Positions 35,275-43,814 of a DNA stretch of 64,000 bases are shown here, one piece after another. Origin of the DNA: Auraticoccus cholistanensis (lineage in GTDB: Bacteria > Actinomycetota > Actinomycetes > Propionibacteriales > Propionibacteriaceae); contig NZ_WPCU01000001.1 in the NCBI RefSeq assembly GCF_009742705.1, positions 7,088 to 71,087 of the forward strand. Direction: 5' to 3'. Both the position numbers and the translations under genes were made by a program. Position 1 is the stretch's first letter; the number at the start of each line of letters is the position of its first letter. The notes beneath the pieces were generated by a model that saw only the letters and a program-made list of their open reading frames with translations, made no database searches and was not told the DNA's origin.

Positions 35275-36273
35275 GTGGCCGTGGGGCTGAAGGACGTCGC
35301 CCAGCGCGCCGGCGTGTCCATCAAGACCGTCTCCAACGTGGTCAACGGCTACCCCCACATCACGCCCGCGACCCGGGCCAAGGTCACCGCCGCCATCGAG
35401 GAGCTGGGCTACCGGCCCAACCTGTTCGGCCGCAGCCTGCGCACCGGCCGCACCGGGGTGATCGCGCTGGCGGTCCCGGCCATCGACAACCCCTACTACG
35501 CGGCCCTGGCCCGCGCGGTGATCAAGGCGGCCGAGGAGCTGCGCTGGACGGTGCTGGTCGACCAGACCGACGGCTCGCCCGAGCGAGAGCGGCTGGTGTT
35601 GGACGGCATCCGCGACCGGATGATCGACGGGCTGCTCTTCGCCCCCCGCAGCGTCTCGGCCCGCGTGCTGGCCGACAGGCCGGCGGAGGTGCCGCTGGTG
35701 CTGCTGGGCGACCGGGTCTCCGACCCCGGGCTGGACCGGGTCACCGTGGACAGCGTCGCGGTGGGGGAGGCGGCCACCCGGCACCTGCTCGAGCTGGAAC
35801 GCACCCGGGTCGCCGCGCTGGGCACCAGCACCGAGGACACCATGGCGGCGGCGCGGCTGCAGGGGGTGCGGCAGGCCCTGCAGGCCGCCGGGCTCCGTCC
35901 GCAGCCGGAGCTGGAGCTGGTGGTCGAGCACTGGGACCACGCCAGCGGTCAGCAGGCCACCGACCGGCTGCTCGCCTCGGGGGCGCCCTTCGACGCCCTC
36001 GTCTGCTTCAACGACGCCCTCGCGCTCGGTGCCGTGCACGCCCTGCAGCAGGCCGGCCGGACCATCCCCGCCGACGTCGCGGTGATCGGCGTCGACGACG
36101 TGCCGGCCTCCCGTTTCCTGTGGCCGCCGCTGTCCTCGGTGCGGCTCGACATCGCCGCCATCGCGGACCACGCGGTCACCCTGCTGGCCGAGCGCATCGC
36201 CGACCGGCAGCGGGAGGTGCGCCACGTCACGGCCGGTTTCGAGGTCGTCCCGCGCGCCAGCACGGTCGGCTGA
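35275..36273 (+). CDS. LacI-family transcriptional regulator
   Basis: The 332-residue repressor has a LacI helix-turn-helix (LKDVAQRAGVSIKTVSNVVNGYPHITPATRAKV, residues 5-37), a hinge helix (YRPNLFGRSLRTGRTG), and a periplasmic-binding-type ligand domain to the end. The GTG follows GGAGG by 6 bases. It lies 124 bases after the sulfatase gene, on the same strand, so it probably controls the importer/sulfatase operon. The palindrome TGCCACGTGGCA 43 bases beyond its stop may also belong to it. Confidence 0.9.
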   Translation: MAVGLKDVAQRAGVSIKTVSNVVNGYPHITPATRAKVTAAIEELGYRPNLFGRSLRTGRTGVIALAVPAIDNPYYAALARAVIKAAEELRWTVLVDQTDGSPERERLVLDGIRDRMIDGLLFAPRSVSARVLADRPAEVPLVLLGDRVSDPGLDRVTVDSVAVGEAATRHLLELERTRVAALGTSTEDTMAAARLQGVRQALQAAGLRPQPELELVVEHWDHASGQQATDRLLASGAPFDALVCFNDALALGAVHALQQAGRTIPADVAVIGVDDVPASRFLWPPLSSVRLDIAAIADHAVTLLAERIADRQREVRHVTAGFEVVPRASTVG

Positions 36274-36316
36274 GCGGCCGTCTTCCGTTTCGGCCCCGCG
36301 CATGTCACACTTTTCG

Positions 36317-36328
36317 TGCCACGTGGCA
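36317..36328. promoter_or_regulatory. LacI-type palindrome between convergent genes
   Basis: TGCCACGTGGCA is a perfect 12-base palindrome with a central CG, as in LacI-family operators. The longer context CGTGCCACGTGGCAAC recurs with one change upstream of the GH2 gene at 39.8 kb. The site lies in a convergent gap, which is an odd place for an operator. Confidence 0.4.
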
Positions 36329-36371
36329 ACCAGCGGATCTCGGGGGGTGGCTGGCTCGCCACGAGGACACA

Positions 36372-36406
36372 GGGCCTAGGCGGCCTGCGAGGGGCTGCCT
36401 AGGCCC
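36372..36406. terminator. Bidirectional hairpin between LacI gene and sulfatase
   Basis: GGGCCTAGGC and GCCTAGGCCC form a perfect 10-bp stem around a 15-base loop that can pair further. It lies about 100 bases after the LacI stop and 49 bases after the convergent sulfatase stop, so it probably serves both. Confidence 0.6.
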
Positions 36407-36454
36407 GACACCCCCACCCGACGTCAGCCGCTCCCGGTGTCCGGGTGAGCCACC

Positions 36455-37864
36455 TCAGGGCAGCGCCGCCGGCAGCAGAGCACGGGTCAGAGCGGCCTGC
36501 AGGTCCCGTTCCACCGCCGCCAGAGCCGGGTCTCCGGAGCGGTTGCGGACCTCGTGCGGGTCCTGCTCGAGGTCGAAGAGCTCGACGAAGTCCCGCCCGT
36601 GGGCCTGCGCGTCCACCAGCTTGTACCGGCCGTCGGTGACCACCGCGAACCCCTCGCCCTCGCTGTGCACCAGCCGGTGCCCGGCGTCGGGGCCGAGCAG
36701 GTCGCGACCGTCGAGCGGCTGGTCCTCCGCGACGGTGCCGCCAGCCCGCGCCAGCAGCGTCGGGTAGAGGTCCACCAGCGAGACCAGCCGGTCGGTCCGT
36801 CCTGGCGCCACACCCGGAGCCCGCAGCAGCAGCGGCACCTCCAGCACGTCGGACCAGTAGCAGTGCCCCTTCCCCCAGATGCCGTGGTTGCCCAGCATCT
36901 CGCCGTGGTCGGGGGTGAAGGCCACCACCAGGTCGTCGCCGAACCGCTGCTCGGCGGCGTCCAGGACGTCGCCGACCACGTCGTCGATCAGCGCCACGTT
37001 GGCGTGGTAGTGGAGCCGCAGCCGGTGCCAGTAGTCGGCGTCGAACCGGTCGTTGCGCCCGCTCTCGATCCACCGCCCGGGTGCCCCGTGCAGGCTCCAC
37101 CAGTGCATCCGGGTCTCGTCGAGCTCGGTCTCGTCGACGAACGGCGTCCCCATCGCCTCCACGTCGACCCGGTCGAGGTACTCCGCGGGTGGGTCGAAGG
37201 GGAAGTGCGGGCCGCTGATCGACACCCAGAAGAACTGCGGCCCCTCGCCGGCGGCCTGGATCCGCTCGACGGCGCGGCGGCCCACCCAGGCGTCGGGGTG
37301 CCACTCGGCCGGGCCGGGGAAGGTGAACACCTTCGCCGCCTCCCGGTCCCACACCGAGGCCCGGTACGCCGCCAGGTGACCGGCGGCGTCCAGCTCGGCG
37401 GCGTAGTCGTCGCGGAACCACACCGACACCTGCTTGTCGTCCTGCAGGTCCAGCTGGTCGATGCCCAGCGAGCGGTAGTAGCGGTGGAACTCCTCGTAGG
37501 GCAGCGTCGCGTCGGGGGAGGTGGCGCCGTAGGGGACCGGTGCGTAGTGGCACTTGCCGACGTGGGTGGTGCGGTAGCCGAGCTGCTGCAGCGAGCTGTA
37601 CAGGTTCGGCCGCTCCGGGGAGAGCCGCCGGTCGCGGAAGTTGCTGTGCGCCCCGTGGGTGCGGGGGTAGCAGCCGGTGATGAGCGACGAGCGGCTGGGC
37701 AGGCACCAGGGGCTGGCGGTGTGCGCCCGGTCGTGCACCAGCGCGGTCGCGGCCAGCCGGTCCAGGTTCGGGGTGGCCACCGCCCGGCCGCCGTAGCAGC
37801 CGAGGGTGTCGCGGCGCAGCTGGTCGGTGGTGATCAGCAGGACCGCGGGACGGTCCGCGCTCAC
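36455..37864 (-). CDS. Type I sulfatase (formylglycine-dependent), cytoplasmic
   Basis: This 469-residue sulfatase shares the fold of the one at 33.7 kb but is clearly a different subtype. It carries C54-L-P-S-R58 as the formylglycine motif, LLITTDQLRRDT for the first metal site and TPDHGEMLGNHG for the second. A Trp-rich insert around 165-290 is specific to it. It has no signal peptide. It starts 13 bases after the GH2 gene ends, so the glycosidase and sulfatase probably act on the same imported sulfated oligosaccharide. Confidence 0.9.
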   Translation of the reverse strand: MSADRPAVLLITTDQLRRDTLGCYGGRAVATPNLDRLAATALVHDRAHTASPWCLPSRSSLITGCYPRTHGAHSNFRDRRLSPERPNLYSSLQQLGYRTTHVGKCHYAPVPYGATSPDATLPYEEFHRYYRSLGIDQLDLQDDKQVSVWFRDDYAAELDAAGHLAAYRASVWDREAAKVFTFPGPAEWHPDAWVGRRAVERIQAAGEGPQFFWVSISGPHFPFDPPAEYLDRVDVEAMGTPFVDETELDETRMHWWSLHGAPGRWIESGRNDRFDADYWHRLRLHYHANVALIDDVVGDVLDAAEQRFGDDLVVAFTPDHGEMLGNHGIWGKGHCYWSDVLEVPLLLRAPGVAPGRTDRLVSLVDLYPTLLARAGGTVAEDQPLDGRDLLGPDAGHRLVHSEGEGFAVVTDGRYKLVDAQAHGRDFVELFDLEQDPHEVRNRSGDPALAAVERDLQAALTRALLPAALP

Positions 37865-37877
37865 GAGGCGTAGCCGC

Positions 37878-39749
37878 TCACGCGGTGCCGTGCTCGGTCG
37901 AGGTGGCGGCGGAGGCCTGCGCTGCGCGCCGGCGGTAGACGTCGATGACCTCGGCCGGGATGGCCCGCGACGGCCGGGTGAAGGCCTCGTGCAACCGGGC
38001 CGGGTCGACCTTCGGGCTGCGGTCGTCGCGGAGCAGGCCGTTGGTCTCCTGCGCGGTGTCGGTCAGCTGTGTCCAGCAGAAGCCGGCCACGTCGGGGCTG
38101 TCGGTCACCGCGGCGACGAGCTCGGTGATGCTCGCCAGCAGCTCCTCTTCCGAGCCGATGGTCGCGTAGCCGAACCAGCGCTGGCCGGCCGCCGGCGCCC
38201 ACGACAGCCCACCCATCTCGGTGATCATCACCGGACGCAGCGGGCCCTCCGCGTCGCCGTGGAGCAGCGCGCGGTGCCGGCCGGGGCCGCGGTCGGTGAG
38301 GGTGCGCCGGACCGCCTCGGTGGTGCCGTAGCGGCTGCGGATGCTCTCGGGCTCGGGGCTGTAGTCGTGGACCGACCAGATGTCGGACTCGGTGTGCTCC
38401 CAGCCGTCGTTGGAGATGACCGGACGGGTCGGGTCGACCGCCTTGGTGAGGTGGTAGAGCGCACTGGCGAAGTGCGCCTGGTCCGGGCGGACGGCGATGT
38501 GCGGCACGCCCCAGGACTCGTTCAGGGGCACCCAGGTGACGATGCAGGGGTGCGAGCGGTCCCGCCGCACGACGTCCAGCCACTCCCGGGTCAGCTGCTC
38601 CGCGGCGTCGGGCCGGAACACGAAGGCGTTAGCCATCTCGCCCCACACCGCCAGCCCCAGCCGGTCGCACCAGTACAGGAACCGCGGGTCCTCCACCTTC
38701 TGGTGGATCCGGGCGCCGTTGAAGCCGAGCTGCTTGATCAGCTCGACCTCCCGGCGTCGGGCCTCCGGCGTCGGCGCCGTCAGGTGCGACTCCGGCCAGT
38801 AGCCCTGCTCGAGCACCATCCGCAGGAAGTACGGCCGGCCGTTCAGCACGAAGCGGCCGTCGCGGACCTCGGTGCTGCGCAGCCCGAGGTAGCTGTCCAC
38901 CCGGTCCGGGGCCGCGCCGGGGACCAGCAGCTCCACCTCGGCGTCCACGAGCCGCGGCTGCTCCGGCGACCAGAGCAGCCGCTGCCGCCCCATCGCGTTG
39001 GCCAGCGCCGGCAGGTGCAGGGTCAGGTCGGCCCGCCGGCCGGTGACCGCGACGGTCTGCTCGGCCAGCTGCTCGTCCTCGAACCGCAGCGCCACCCGCA
39101 CCGTGGACCCCGCCGGCAGTGCCCGGGAGAAGGCGAGCCCGGCGTGCACGGACTCGTGCGCCAGGTCGGGGCTCCAGTGCAGCTCGGTGACGTGGTGGCG
39201 GGGGACGACCTCAAGCCAGACCGTCTGCCAGATGCCGGACGTGCGGTCGTAGAAGATGCCCTGGGTCGTGGTGCGCCAGTCCTGCTTGCCCCGCGGCTGC
39301 GCGGCGTCGGTGGGGTCGTCGGCGGCACGCACCACCAGCCAGTGCTCCTGGCCGGGGCGGAGCACGCCCGTCAGGTCGGCGGTGACCGGGGTCATCCCAC
39401 CCCGGTGCTCGGCGACCAGCTCCCCGTCCAGCCAGACCTGGCAGGTGTGGTCCACGGCGCCCAGGTGCAGCAGCACCGCGCTGCCGGGTTCGACCTCGTC
39501 CAGCCGCAGGCTGCGCCGGTACCAGAGCACCGGGTGGAACCCGGTGTCGCCGATCCCCGAGGCCTGCGACTCGGGGCAGAACGGCACCTCGATCCGCTGC
39601 GGCAGCGGGGTCGTGCCGCGGTGCCAGCCGGCGTCCAGCCCGGTGTCTTCGTCGTCGTGGGCGAACTCCCAGCGGCCGTCGAGGCAGCGGTAGGAGTCGC
39701 GGCGGAGCTGGGGGCGGGGGTGGAGGTCGGGACTGACCAGGTCGGACAC
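37878..39749 (-). CDS. GH2-family glycosidase (beta-galactosidase/beta-glucuronidase type)
   Basis: The 623-residue enzyme has the GH2 order: jelly-roll sugar-binding domain (about 30-185), immunoglobulin-like domain (185-290) and TIM barrel (295-620). The acid/base is E411 in PLNESWG and the nucleophile E511 in ITEMGG. No signal peptide, so it cleaves imported oligosaccharides. GH2 members release beta-linked Gal, GlcA, Man or related sugars; the sequence does not settle which. The GTG at 39749 follows GAGGAG by 9 bases and gives the right N-terminus; a longer frame extends into the promoter. A LacI-type palindrome lies 48 bases upstream. Confidence 0.9.
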   Translation of the reverse strand: MSDLVSPDLHPRPQLRRDSYRCLDGRWEFAHDDEDTGLDAGWHRGTTPLPQRIEVPFCPESQASGIGDTGFHPVLWYRRSLRLDEVEPGSAVLLHLGAVDHTCQVWLDGELVAEHRGGMTPVTADLTGVLRPGQEHWLVVRAADDPTDAAQPRGKQDWRTTTQGIFYDRTSGIWQTVWLEVVPRHHVTELHWSPDLAHESVHAGLAFSRALPAGSTVRVALRFEDEQLAEQTVAVTGRRADLTLHLPALANAMGRQRLLWSPEQPRLVDAEVELLVPGAAPDRVDSYLGLRSTEVRDGRFVLNGRPYFLRMVLEQGYWPESHLTAPTPEARRREVELIKQLGFNGARIHQKVEDPRFLYWCDRLGLAVWGEMANAFVFRPDAAEQLTREWLDVVRRDRSHPCIVTWVPLNESWGVPHIAVRPDQAHFASALYHLTKAVDPTRPVISNDGWEHTESDIWSVHDYSPEPESIRSRYGTTEAVRRTLTDRGPGRHRALLHGDAEGPLRPVMITEMGGLSWAPAAGQRWFGYATIGSEEELLASITELVAAVTDSPDVAGFCWTQLTDTAQETNGLLRDDRSPKVDPARLHEAFTRPSRAIPAEVIDVYRRRAAQASAATSTEHGTA

Positions 39750-39796
39750 GGGCGTGGGCTCCTCGGGTCGGCTTCGGTGCGGACGGGCGTCTGCCG

Positions 39797-39808
39797 TGCC
39801 ACGTAGCA
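39797..39808 (-). promoter_or_regulatory. Operator candidate upstream of GH2/sulfatase genes
   Basis: TGCCACGTAGCA, with CGTGCCACGTAGCAAC as the extended context, differs by one base from the perfect palindrome at 36317-36328. It is 48 bases before the GH2 start codon and 54 bases after the stop of the LacI gene upstream. Confidence 0.45.
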
Positions 39809-39861
39809 ACGATCATCCCAGCACAACGGGCACGGCTGCGCAGCCGGTCCGCCGGCCGGGT

Positions 39862-40941
39862 TCAGCGGGGACGGACGGCCGGCGGGGGCAGACGCTCCCA
39901 GTCCGGGCCCTCGACGGTCTCGCCCGGACGGTACGGCCGGCCGGTGGTGGACGTCCGCGCGCGCAGGTGGTGCGCGACGTACTCGTGCCGCGGTGGCTCG
40001 TCGTGCTCGATCTGGCCGACCAGCGCCGCGACCGAGCGCTGGGCGAGCTGCTCGGTGTCGGCCCGCACGCTGCTGATCGCCGGCCGGGCCCAGCGGGCCT
40101 CGGGGGTGTCGTCCCAGCCGATCACCGCGAGGTCGGCGGGGATCCGCAGGCCGGCCTCCTGGGCGGCCCAGCACAGGCCGATGGCGACGAGGTCGTTGAA
40201 GCAGAAGACGGCGTCGGGCAGGTCGCCGGCGGCCAGCAGCGCGGCCATGGCGGCCTGACCGCCCTCGCGGTCCAGCCGGTCCACCTCGACGACCAGCCGC
40301 TCGTCGACTGCCAGCCCGGCCTCGGTCAGCGCCTGCCGGTAGCCGTCCAGGCGCTGGCTGGCGGCGCCACCGGTGCGGCCCCGGACCGGTCCGACCGCCG
40401 CGATCCGCCGCCGTCCGGTCTCCACCAGATGACGGGTGGCCGAGGCCGCCGCGGTGACGTTGTCGACCCCGACGTAGGCCAGCGGCGACTTCTGCACCCC
40501 CCACTCGCCGAGCAGCACCAGCGGCTTGCCGCCGGCGGAGTCGGTCAGCTGCTCGGGGCACAGCGCCAGCGGCGACATGATGAGCCCGTCCATCACCCGC
40601 GGCCGCAGCCCGCTGACGACGTGCTGCTCGGCCTCGGCCCGGCCGGAGGTGACGTCCAGCAGCAGGGTGTAGCCGCGCTCGGCCGCCTCCCGGGTCATCA
40701 GCGTGGCCAGCTCGGCGAAGTAGGGCAGCGACAGGTCCGGCACCGCGAACCCCAGGATCCCCACCCGGCCCGTCCGCAGCGTCTGCGCCGACGGGTTCGG
40801 CACGTACCTCAGCTTGGCGATGGCCTCGCGCACCCGGCGGGCGGTCTCGGGGCGGATGTGCGGGTGGCCGTTGATCACGTTGGAGACGGTGCGTGGCGAG
40901 ACGCCGGCCTCCTTGGCGACGTCGGCCTGTCGAACTGGCAT
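39862..40941 (-). CDS. LacI-family transcriptional regulator
   Basis: The 359-residue regulator has a standard LacI DNA-binding domain (RQADVAKEAGVSPRTVSNVINGHPHIRPETARRV, 4-37), hinge (VPNPSAQTLRTGRVG) and ligand domain. GGAGG lies before the ATG. It sits between the importer/dehydrogenase operon and the GH2/sulfatase pair on the same strand, so it probably controls both. A -10 box and a palindrome just upstream suggest autoregulation. Confidence 0.9.
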   Translation of the reverse strand: MPVRQADVAKEAGVSPRTVSNVINGHPHIRPETARRVREAIAKLRYVPNPSAQTLRTGRVGILGFAVPDLSLPYFAELATLMTREAAERGYTLLLDVTSGRAEAEQHVVSGLRPRVMDGLIMSPLALCPEQLTDSAGGKPLVLLGEWGVQKSPLAYVGVDNVTAAASATRHLVETGRRRIAAVGPVRGRTGGAASQRLDGYRQALTEAGLAVDERLVVEVDRLDREGGQAAMAALLAAGDLPDAVFCFNDLVAIGLCWAAQEAGLRIPADLAVIGWDDTPEARWARPAISSVRADTEQLAQRSVAALVGQIEHDEPPRHEYVAHHLRARTSTTGRPYRPGETVEGPDWERLPPPAVRPR

Positions 40942-40957
40942 GAGGCTCCTCCGGGCT

Positions 40958-40983
40958 CACCGCACTGCGGTGCGGGCATGCTA
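40958..40983 (-). promoter_or_regulatory. -10 box and autoregulatory operator candidate
   Basis: TAGCAT (minus strand, 40978-40983) is a good -10 box for the LacI gene; no clear -35 was found. Just downstream lies CACCGCACTGCGGTG (40958-40972), a perfect palindrome with a single-base centre, placed between the start of transcription and the ribosome site. Confidence 0.45.
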
Positions 40984-40999
40984 CCGAGCGCTCCCGGCC

Positions 41000-41956
41000 T
41001 CAGTACCCCCGATCGAGGTCGACCACGTTGCGCAGCGGCAGCCCGGCCGCCCACCGGCGGGCGTTGTCGAGCAGGATCTGCCGGCCGCGCTCGGCGGTCT
41101 GCGGGGTGGTCGCCGCGTTGTGCGGGGTGACGACCACGTTCGGCAGGTCCCACAGCGGGCTGTCGGCCGGCAGCGGCTCCACCGGGTGGGCGTCCAGCCC
41201 GGCCCCGGCGATGGTGCCCGCCCGCAGCGCCGCCACCAGGGCGTCCTCGTCCACCACGCCGCCGCGGGAGACGACCACCACGAAGGCGGTGGGACGCATC
41301 CACGACAGCTCCTCGGCGCCGATCAGCCCACGGGTGCGGGCGGTCAGCGGGCAGGTCACCACCACGTGGTCGGACCCGGCGAGCAGCTGGCGCAGCCCGT
41401 CCTGGCCGTGCAGCAGGGTGACGCCGGGGACCTCGGTGTCGCGGGGTCGTCCGGTGAGCGCCAGCACCGACATGTGGCAGGCCAGTGCCTTGCCCGCCAG
41501 GTCGGTGCCGCTGTGGCCCAGACCCACCAGCCCCAGCGTGCTGCCGGCCAGCTCGCCGTGGACGAAGCGGTCCCACCGGTGCTCCCGCTGGGCCTGCGCC
41601 CACCGCGGGGCCGACCGGCTCAGCTGCAGCATCAGCATCAGCGCGTGCTCGGCCAGCGGGACGGCACCGTTGCCCACGGCGCTGGTCAGCCGGGCCCCCG
41701 CCGGCACCGCGTCCGCGGCCACCCAGGCGTCCACCCCGGCCGCGCCGCTGTGGACCCACTCCAGCGCCGGGAAGAGCGACAGGTCGTCGGTGCTGGACGC
41801 GCCCAGCACCGCCCCGACCTCCGCCGGGTCGACGCCCGCCCGCTCGCAGGCGGCGCGGGTGAGCGCCTCCACCTCGACCACGCGGTGCCCGTCGAGGACC
41901 GCCCGCAGCCGGTCGACGTCCGGGTCGGCCGGGGCCTTGGTCAGGACGGTCGGCAT
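41000..41956 (-). CDS. D-2-hydroxyacid dehydrogenase
   Basis: The 318-residue NAD(P)-dependent enzyme belongs to the D-isomer-specific 2-hydroxyacid dehydrogenases. It has the nucleotide site GLGHSG (145-150) and the catalytic triad R231 (VVSRGGVVDEDAL), E260 (HPVEPLP) and H279 (VVTPHNAA). Likely substrates are glyoxylate, hydroxypyruvate or a sugar-derived 2-keto acid. Its ATG overlaps the stop of the permease gene (TGATG), so it is part of the importer operon, which links it directly to the imported sugar. Confidence 0.88.
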   Translation of the reverse strand: MPTVLTKAPADPDVDRLRAVLDGHRVVEVEALTRAACERAGVDPAEVGAVLGASSTDDLSLFPALEWVHSGAAGVDAWVAADAVPAGARLTSAVGNGAVPLAEHALMLMLQLSRSAPRWAQAQREHRWDRFVHGELAGSTLGLVGLGHSGTDLAGKALACHMSVLALTGRPRDTEVPGVTLLHGQDGLRQLLAGSDHVVVTCPLTARTRGLIGAEELSWMRPTAFVVVVSRGGVVDEDALVAALRAGTIAGAGLDAHPVEPLPADSPLWDLPNVVVTPHNAATTPQTAERGRQILLDNARRWAAGLPLRNVVDLDRGY

Positions 41957-42870
41957 CACTTCAGCCCGGTCGTGGAGATGCCCTGGATCAGGTACTTCTG
42001 CGCGAAGACGAAGAAGGCCAGGATCGGCAGCAGCGTCAGCACCGACATCGCCAGCAGCATCCCGATGCCGCTCTGGCTCTGGCTGTCCACCAGCGAGTTC
42101 AGCGCCACCGGGACGGTGAACACCGAGGACTCGGTGAGGTAGATCAGCTGGCCGAAGAAGTCGTTCCAGGTCCAGATGAAGGTGAAGATCGCCGTGGTCA
42201 CCAGGGCCGGTCGCATCAGCGGCAGCACCACGTACCAGAACGTCTTGAACGGGCCGGCGCCGTCGAGCCAGGCCGCCTGGTCCAGGTCGCGGGGGATGCT
42301 GCGGATGAACTGCACCATCAGGAAGATGAAGAAGGCGTCGGTGGCCAGGAACTTCGGCAGGATCAGCGGCACGAACGTGTTCACCAGATCCAGCTGGGAG
42401 AACACGATGTACTGCGGGATCACCACGACGTGCATCGGCAGCATCACCGAGACCAGCACGATCGCGAAGTAGAGCTTGCGGGCCCGGAACTCCAGCCGCG
42501 CCAGCGCGTAGGCGGTCAGCGAGCAGGAGAACAGGTTGCCGACGATCGAGCTGACCGCCACCACCAGCGAGTTGCCGAAGAACACCCAGAACGGCTGGTT
42601 GGCGCTGGTCCAGCCCTGCCGGAAGTTGTCCAGGGTGAGCTCGCTCGGGATCAGGCTCGGGTCGCTCAGCACCAGGTTGGACGGCTTGAACGCGCTGACC
42701 GTCATCCACAGCAGCGGGTAGAGCATGAAGAGGCCGAAGACGATCAGCCCCAGGTGACGCAGCCAGGCGGTGCGCACCCGGCGGCGTCGGCCGACGGTCG
42801 CGGGAGGAGGCGGCGCGGTGGCCGGGCGCTGCACCGGCTCGAGGGTGCGGTCGAGGATCTGTTCGCTCAT
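41956..42870 (-). CDS. CUT1 sugar ABC transporter permease (MalG type)
   Basis: The 304-residue permease has six predicted helices. The EAA loop reads DQAAWLDGAGPFKTFWYVVLPLM, diverging from EAA to QAA. It ends in the MalG-like YLIQGISTTGLK. The start lies one base after the stop of the partner permease. Confidence 0.92.
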   Translation of the reverse strand: MSEQILDRTLEPVQRPATAPPPPATVGRRRRVRTAWLRHLGLIVFGLFMLYPLLWMTVSAFKPSNLVLSDPSLIPSELTLDNFRQGWTSANQPFWVFFGNSLVVAVSSIVGNLFSCSLTAYALARLEFRARKLYFAIVLVSVMLPMHVVVIPQYIVFSQLDLVNTFVPLILPKFLATDAFFIFLMVQFIRSIPRDLDQAAWLDGAGPFKTFWYVVLPLMRPALVTTAIFTFIWTWNDFFGQLIYLTESSVFTVPVALNSLVDSQSQSGIGMLLAMSVLTLLPILAFFVFAQKYLIQGISTTGLK

Positions 42871-42871
42871 C

Positions 42872-43801
42872 TCAGTCTCCGTAGTGGACCCAGTACCTGG
42901 ACAGGGCGAAGTGCACGGCCGTGATGAGGGCGATGAAGACCAGCAGCACCCAGGCCAGCGCGGAGGCGTAGCCCATGTCGAAGCTGACGAAGCCCTGCTG
43001 GTAGACGTACAGGGTGTAGAACAGCGTCGAGTCCACCGGTCCGCCCGTGCCCCCGCTGACGACGTGGGACTGGGTGAAGGACTGGAAGGCCCCGATCGTC
43101 TGCAGGATCAGGTTGAAGAAGATGATCGGCGTCAGCATCGGGACCGTGATGTGCGCGAACTGGCGCAGCACCGAGGCCCCGTCGACCCGGGCCGACTCGT
43201 AGAGCTCGTGCGGGATCTGGCGCAGCCCCGCCAGGAAGATGACCATCGGCGAGCCGAAGGTCCAGACGTTGAGCACCACCAGGGTCCCCAGCGCCGTCTG
43301 CGGGTTCTGCAGCCAGCTGCTGCCCTCGATGCCGACCAGCGCGAGGGCCTGGTTGACCAGGCCGTCGTGGCCGAAGATCTGGCGCCACAGCACCGCCACG
43401 GCCACGCTGGTGCCCAGCAGCGACGGCAGGTAGTAGGCGCTGCGGTAGATCGCCAGCCCGCGCATGCCCTTGTCGAGCAGCAGCGCCAGCAGCAGCGCGA
43501 ACCCGAGCTGCAGCGGCACCGAGACCAGCACGTAGGTGAGGGTCACCCGCACCGAGGCCCAGAACCGGTCGTCGTCGACGAGCCGGACGAAGTTGTCCGC
43601 GCCGATGAACTCCGGGCTGGAGAGGATGTTGTAGTCGGTGAAGGCCAGGTACAGCGAGGCCAGCATCGGCAGGGCCGTGACGGCGAGCAGGCCGACCAGC
43701 CACGGGGTCATGAAGACGTGCGCGGCCAGCTCCTGACGCCGGCGGCCGCGCGCCCGCGGCGGCGCCTCGGGGGCGTCCGCCGCGGCGGTGGTGACCGTCA
43801 T
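42872..43801 (-). CDS. CUT1 sugar ABC transporter permease (MalF type)
   Basis: The 309-residue permease has six predicted helices and the loop YESARVDGASVLRQFAHITVPML, in which the EAA Ala residues are partly replaced. It starts 13 bases after the binding-protein gene. It completes the membrane channel with the permease downstream. Confidence 0.92.
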   Translation of the reverse strand: MTVTTAAADAPEAPPRARGRRRQELAAHVFMTPWLVGLLAVTALPMLASLYLAFTDYNILSSPEFIGADNFVRLVDDDRFWASVRVTLTYVLVSVPLQLGFALLLALLLDKGMRGLAIYRSAYYLPSLLGTSVAVAVLWRQIFGHDGLVNQALALVGIEGSSWLQNPQTALGTLVVLNVWTFGSPMVIFLAGLRQIPHELYESARVDGASVLRQFAHITVPMLTPIIFFNLILQTIGAFQSFTQSHVVSGGTGGPVDSTLFYTLYVYQQGFVSFDMGYASALAWVLLVFIALITAVHFALSRYWVHYGD

Positions 43802-43814
43802 CGTCGCGCCCCGC

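Noticed and set aside
36455-37864. Secreted arylsulfatase
   Set aside because: The N-terminus goes straight into the catalytic fold (PAVLLITTDQ) without a signal peptide, and the same holds for the other sulfatase.
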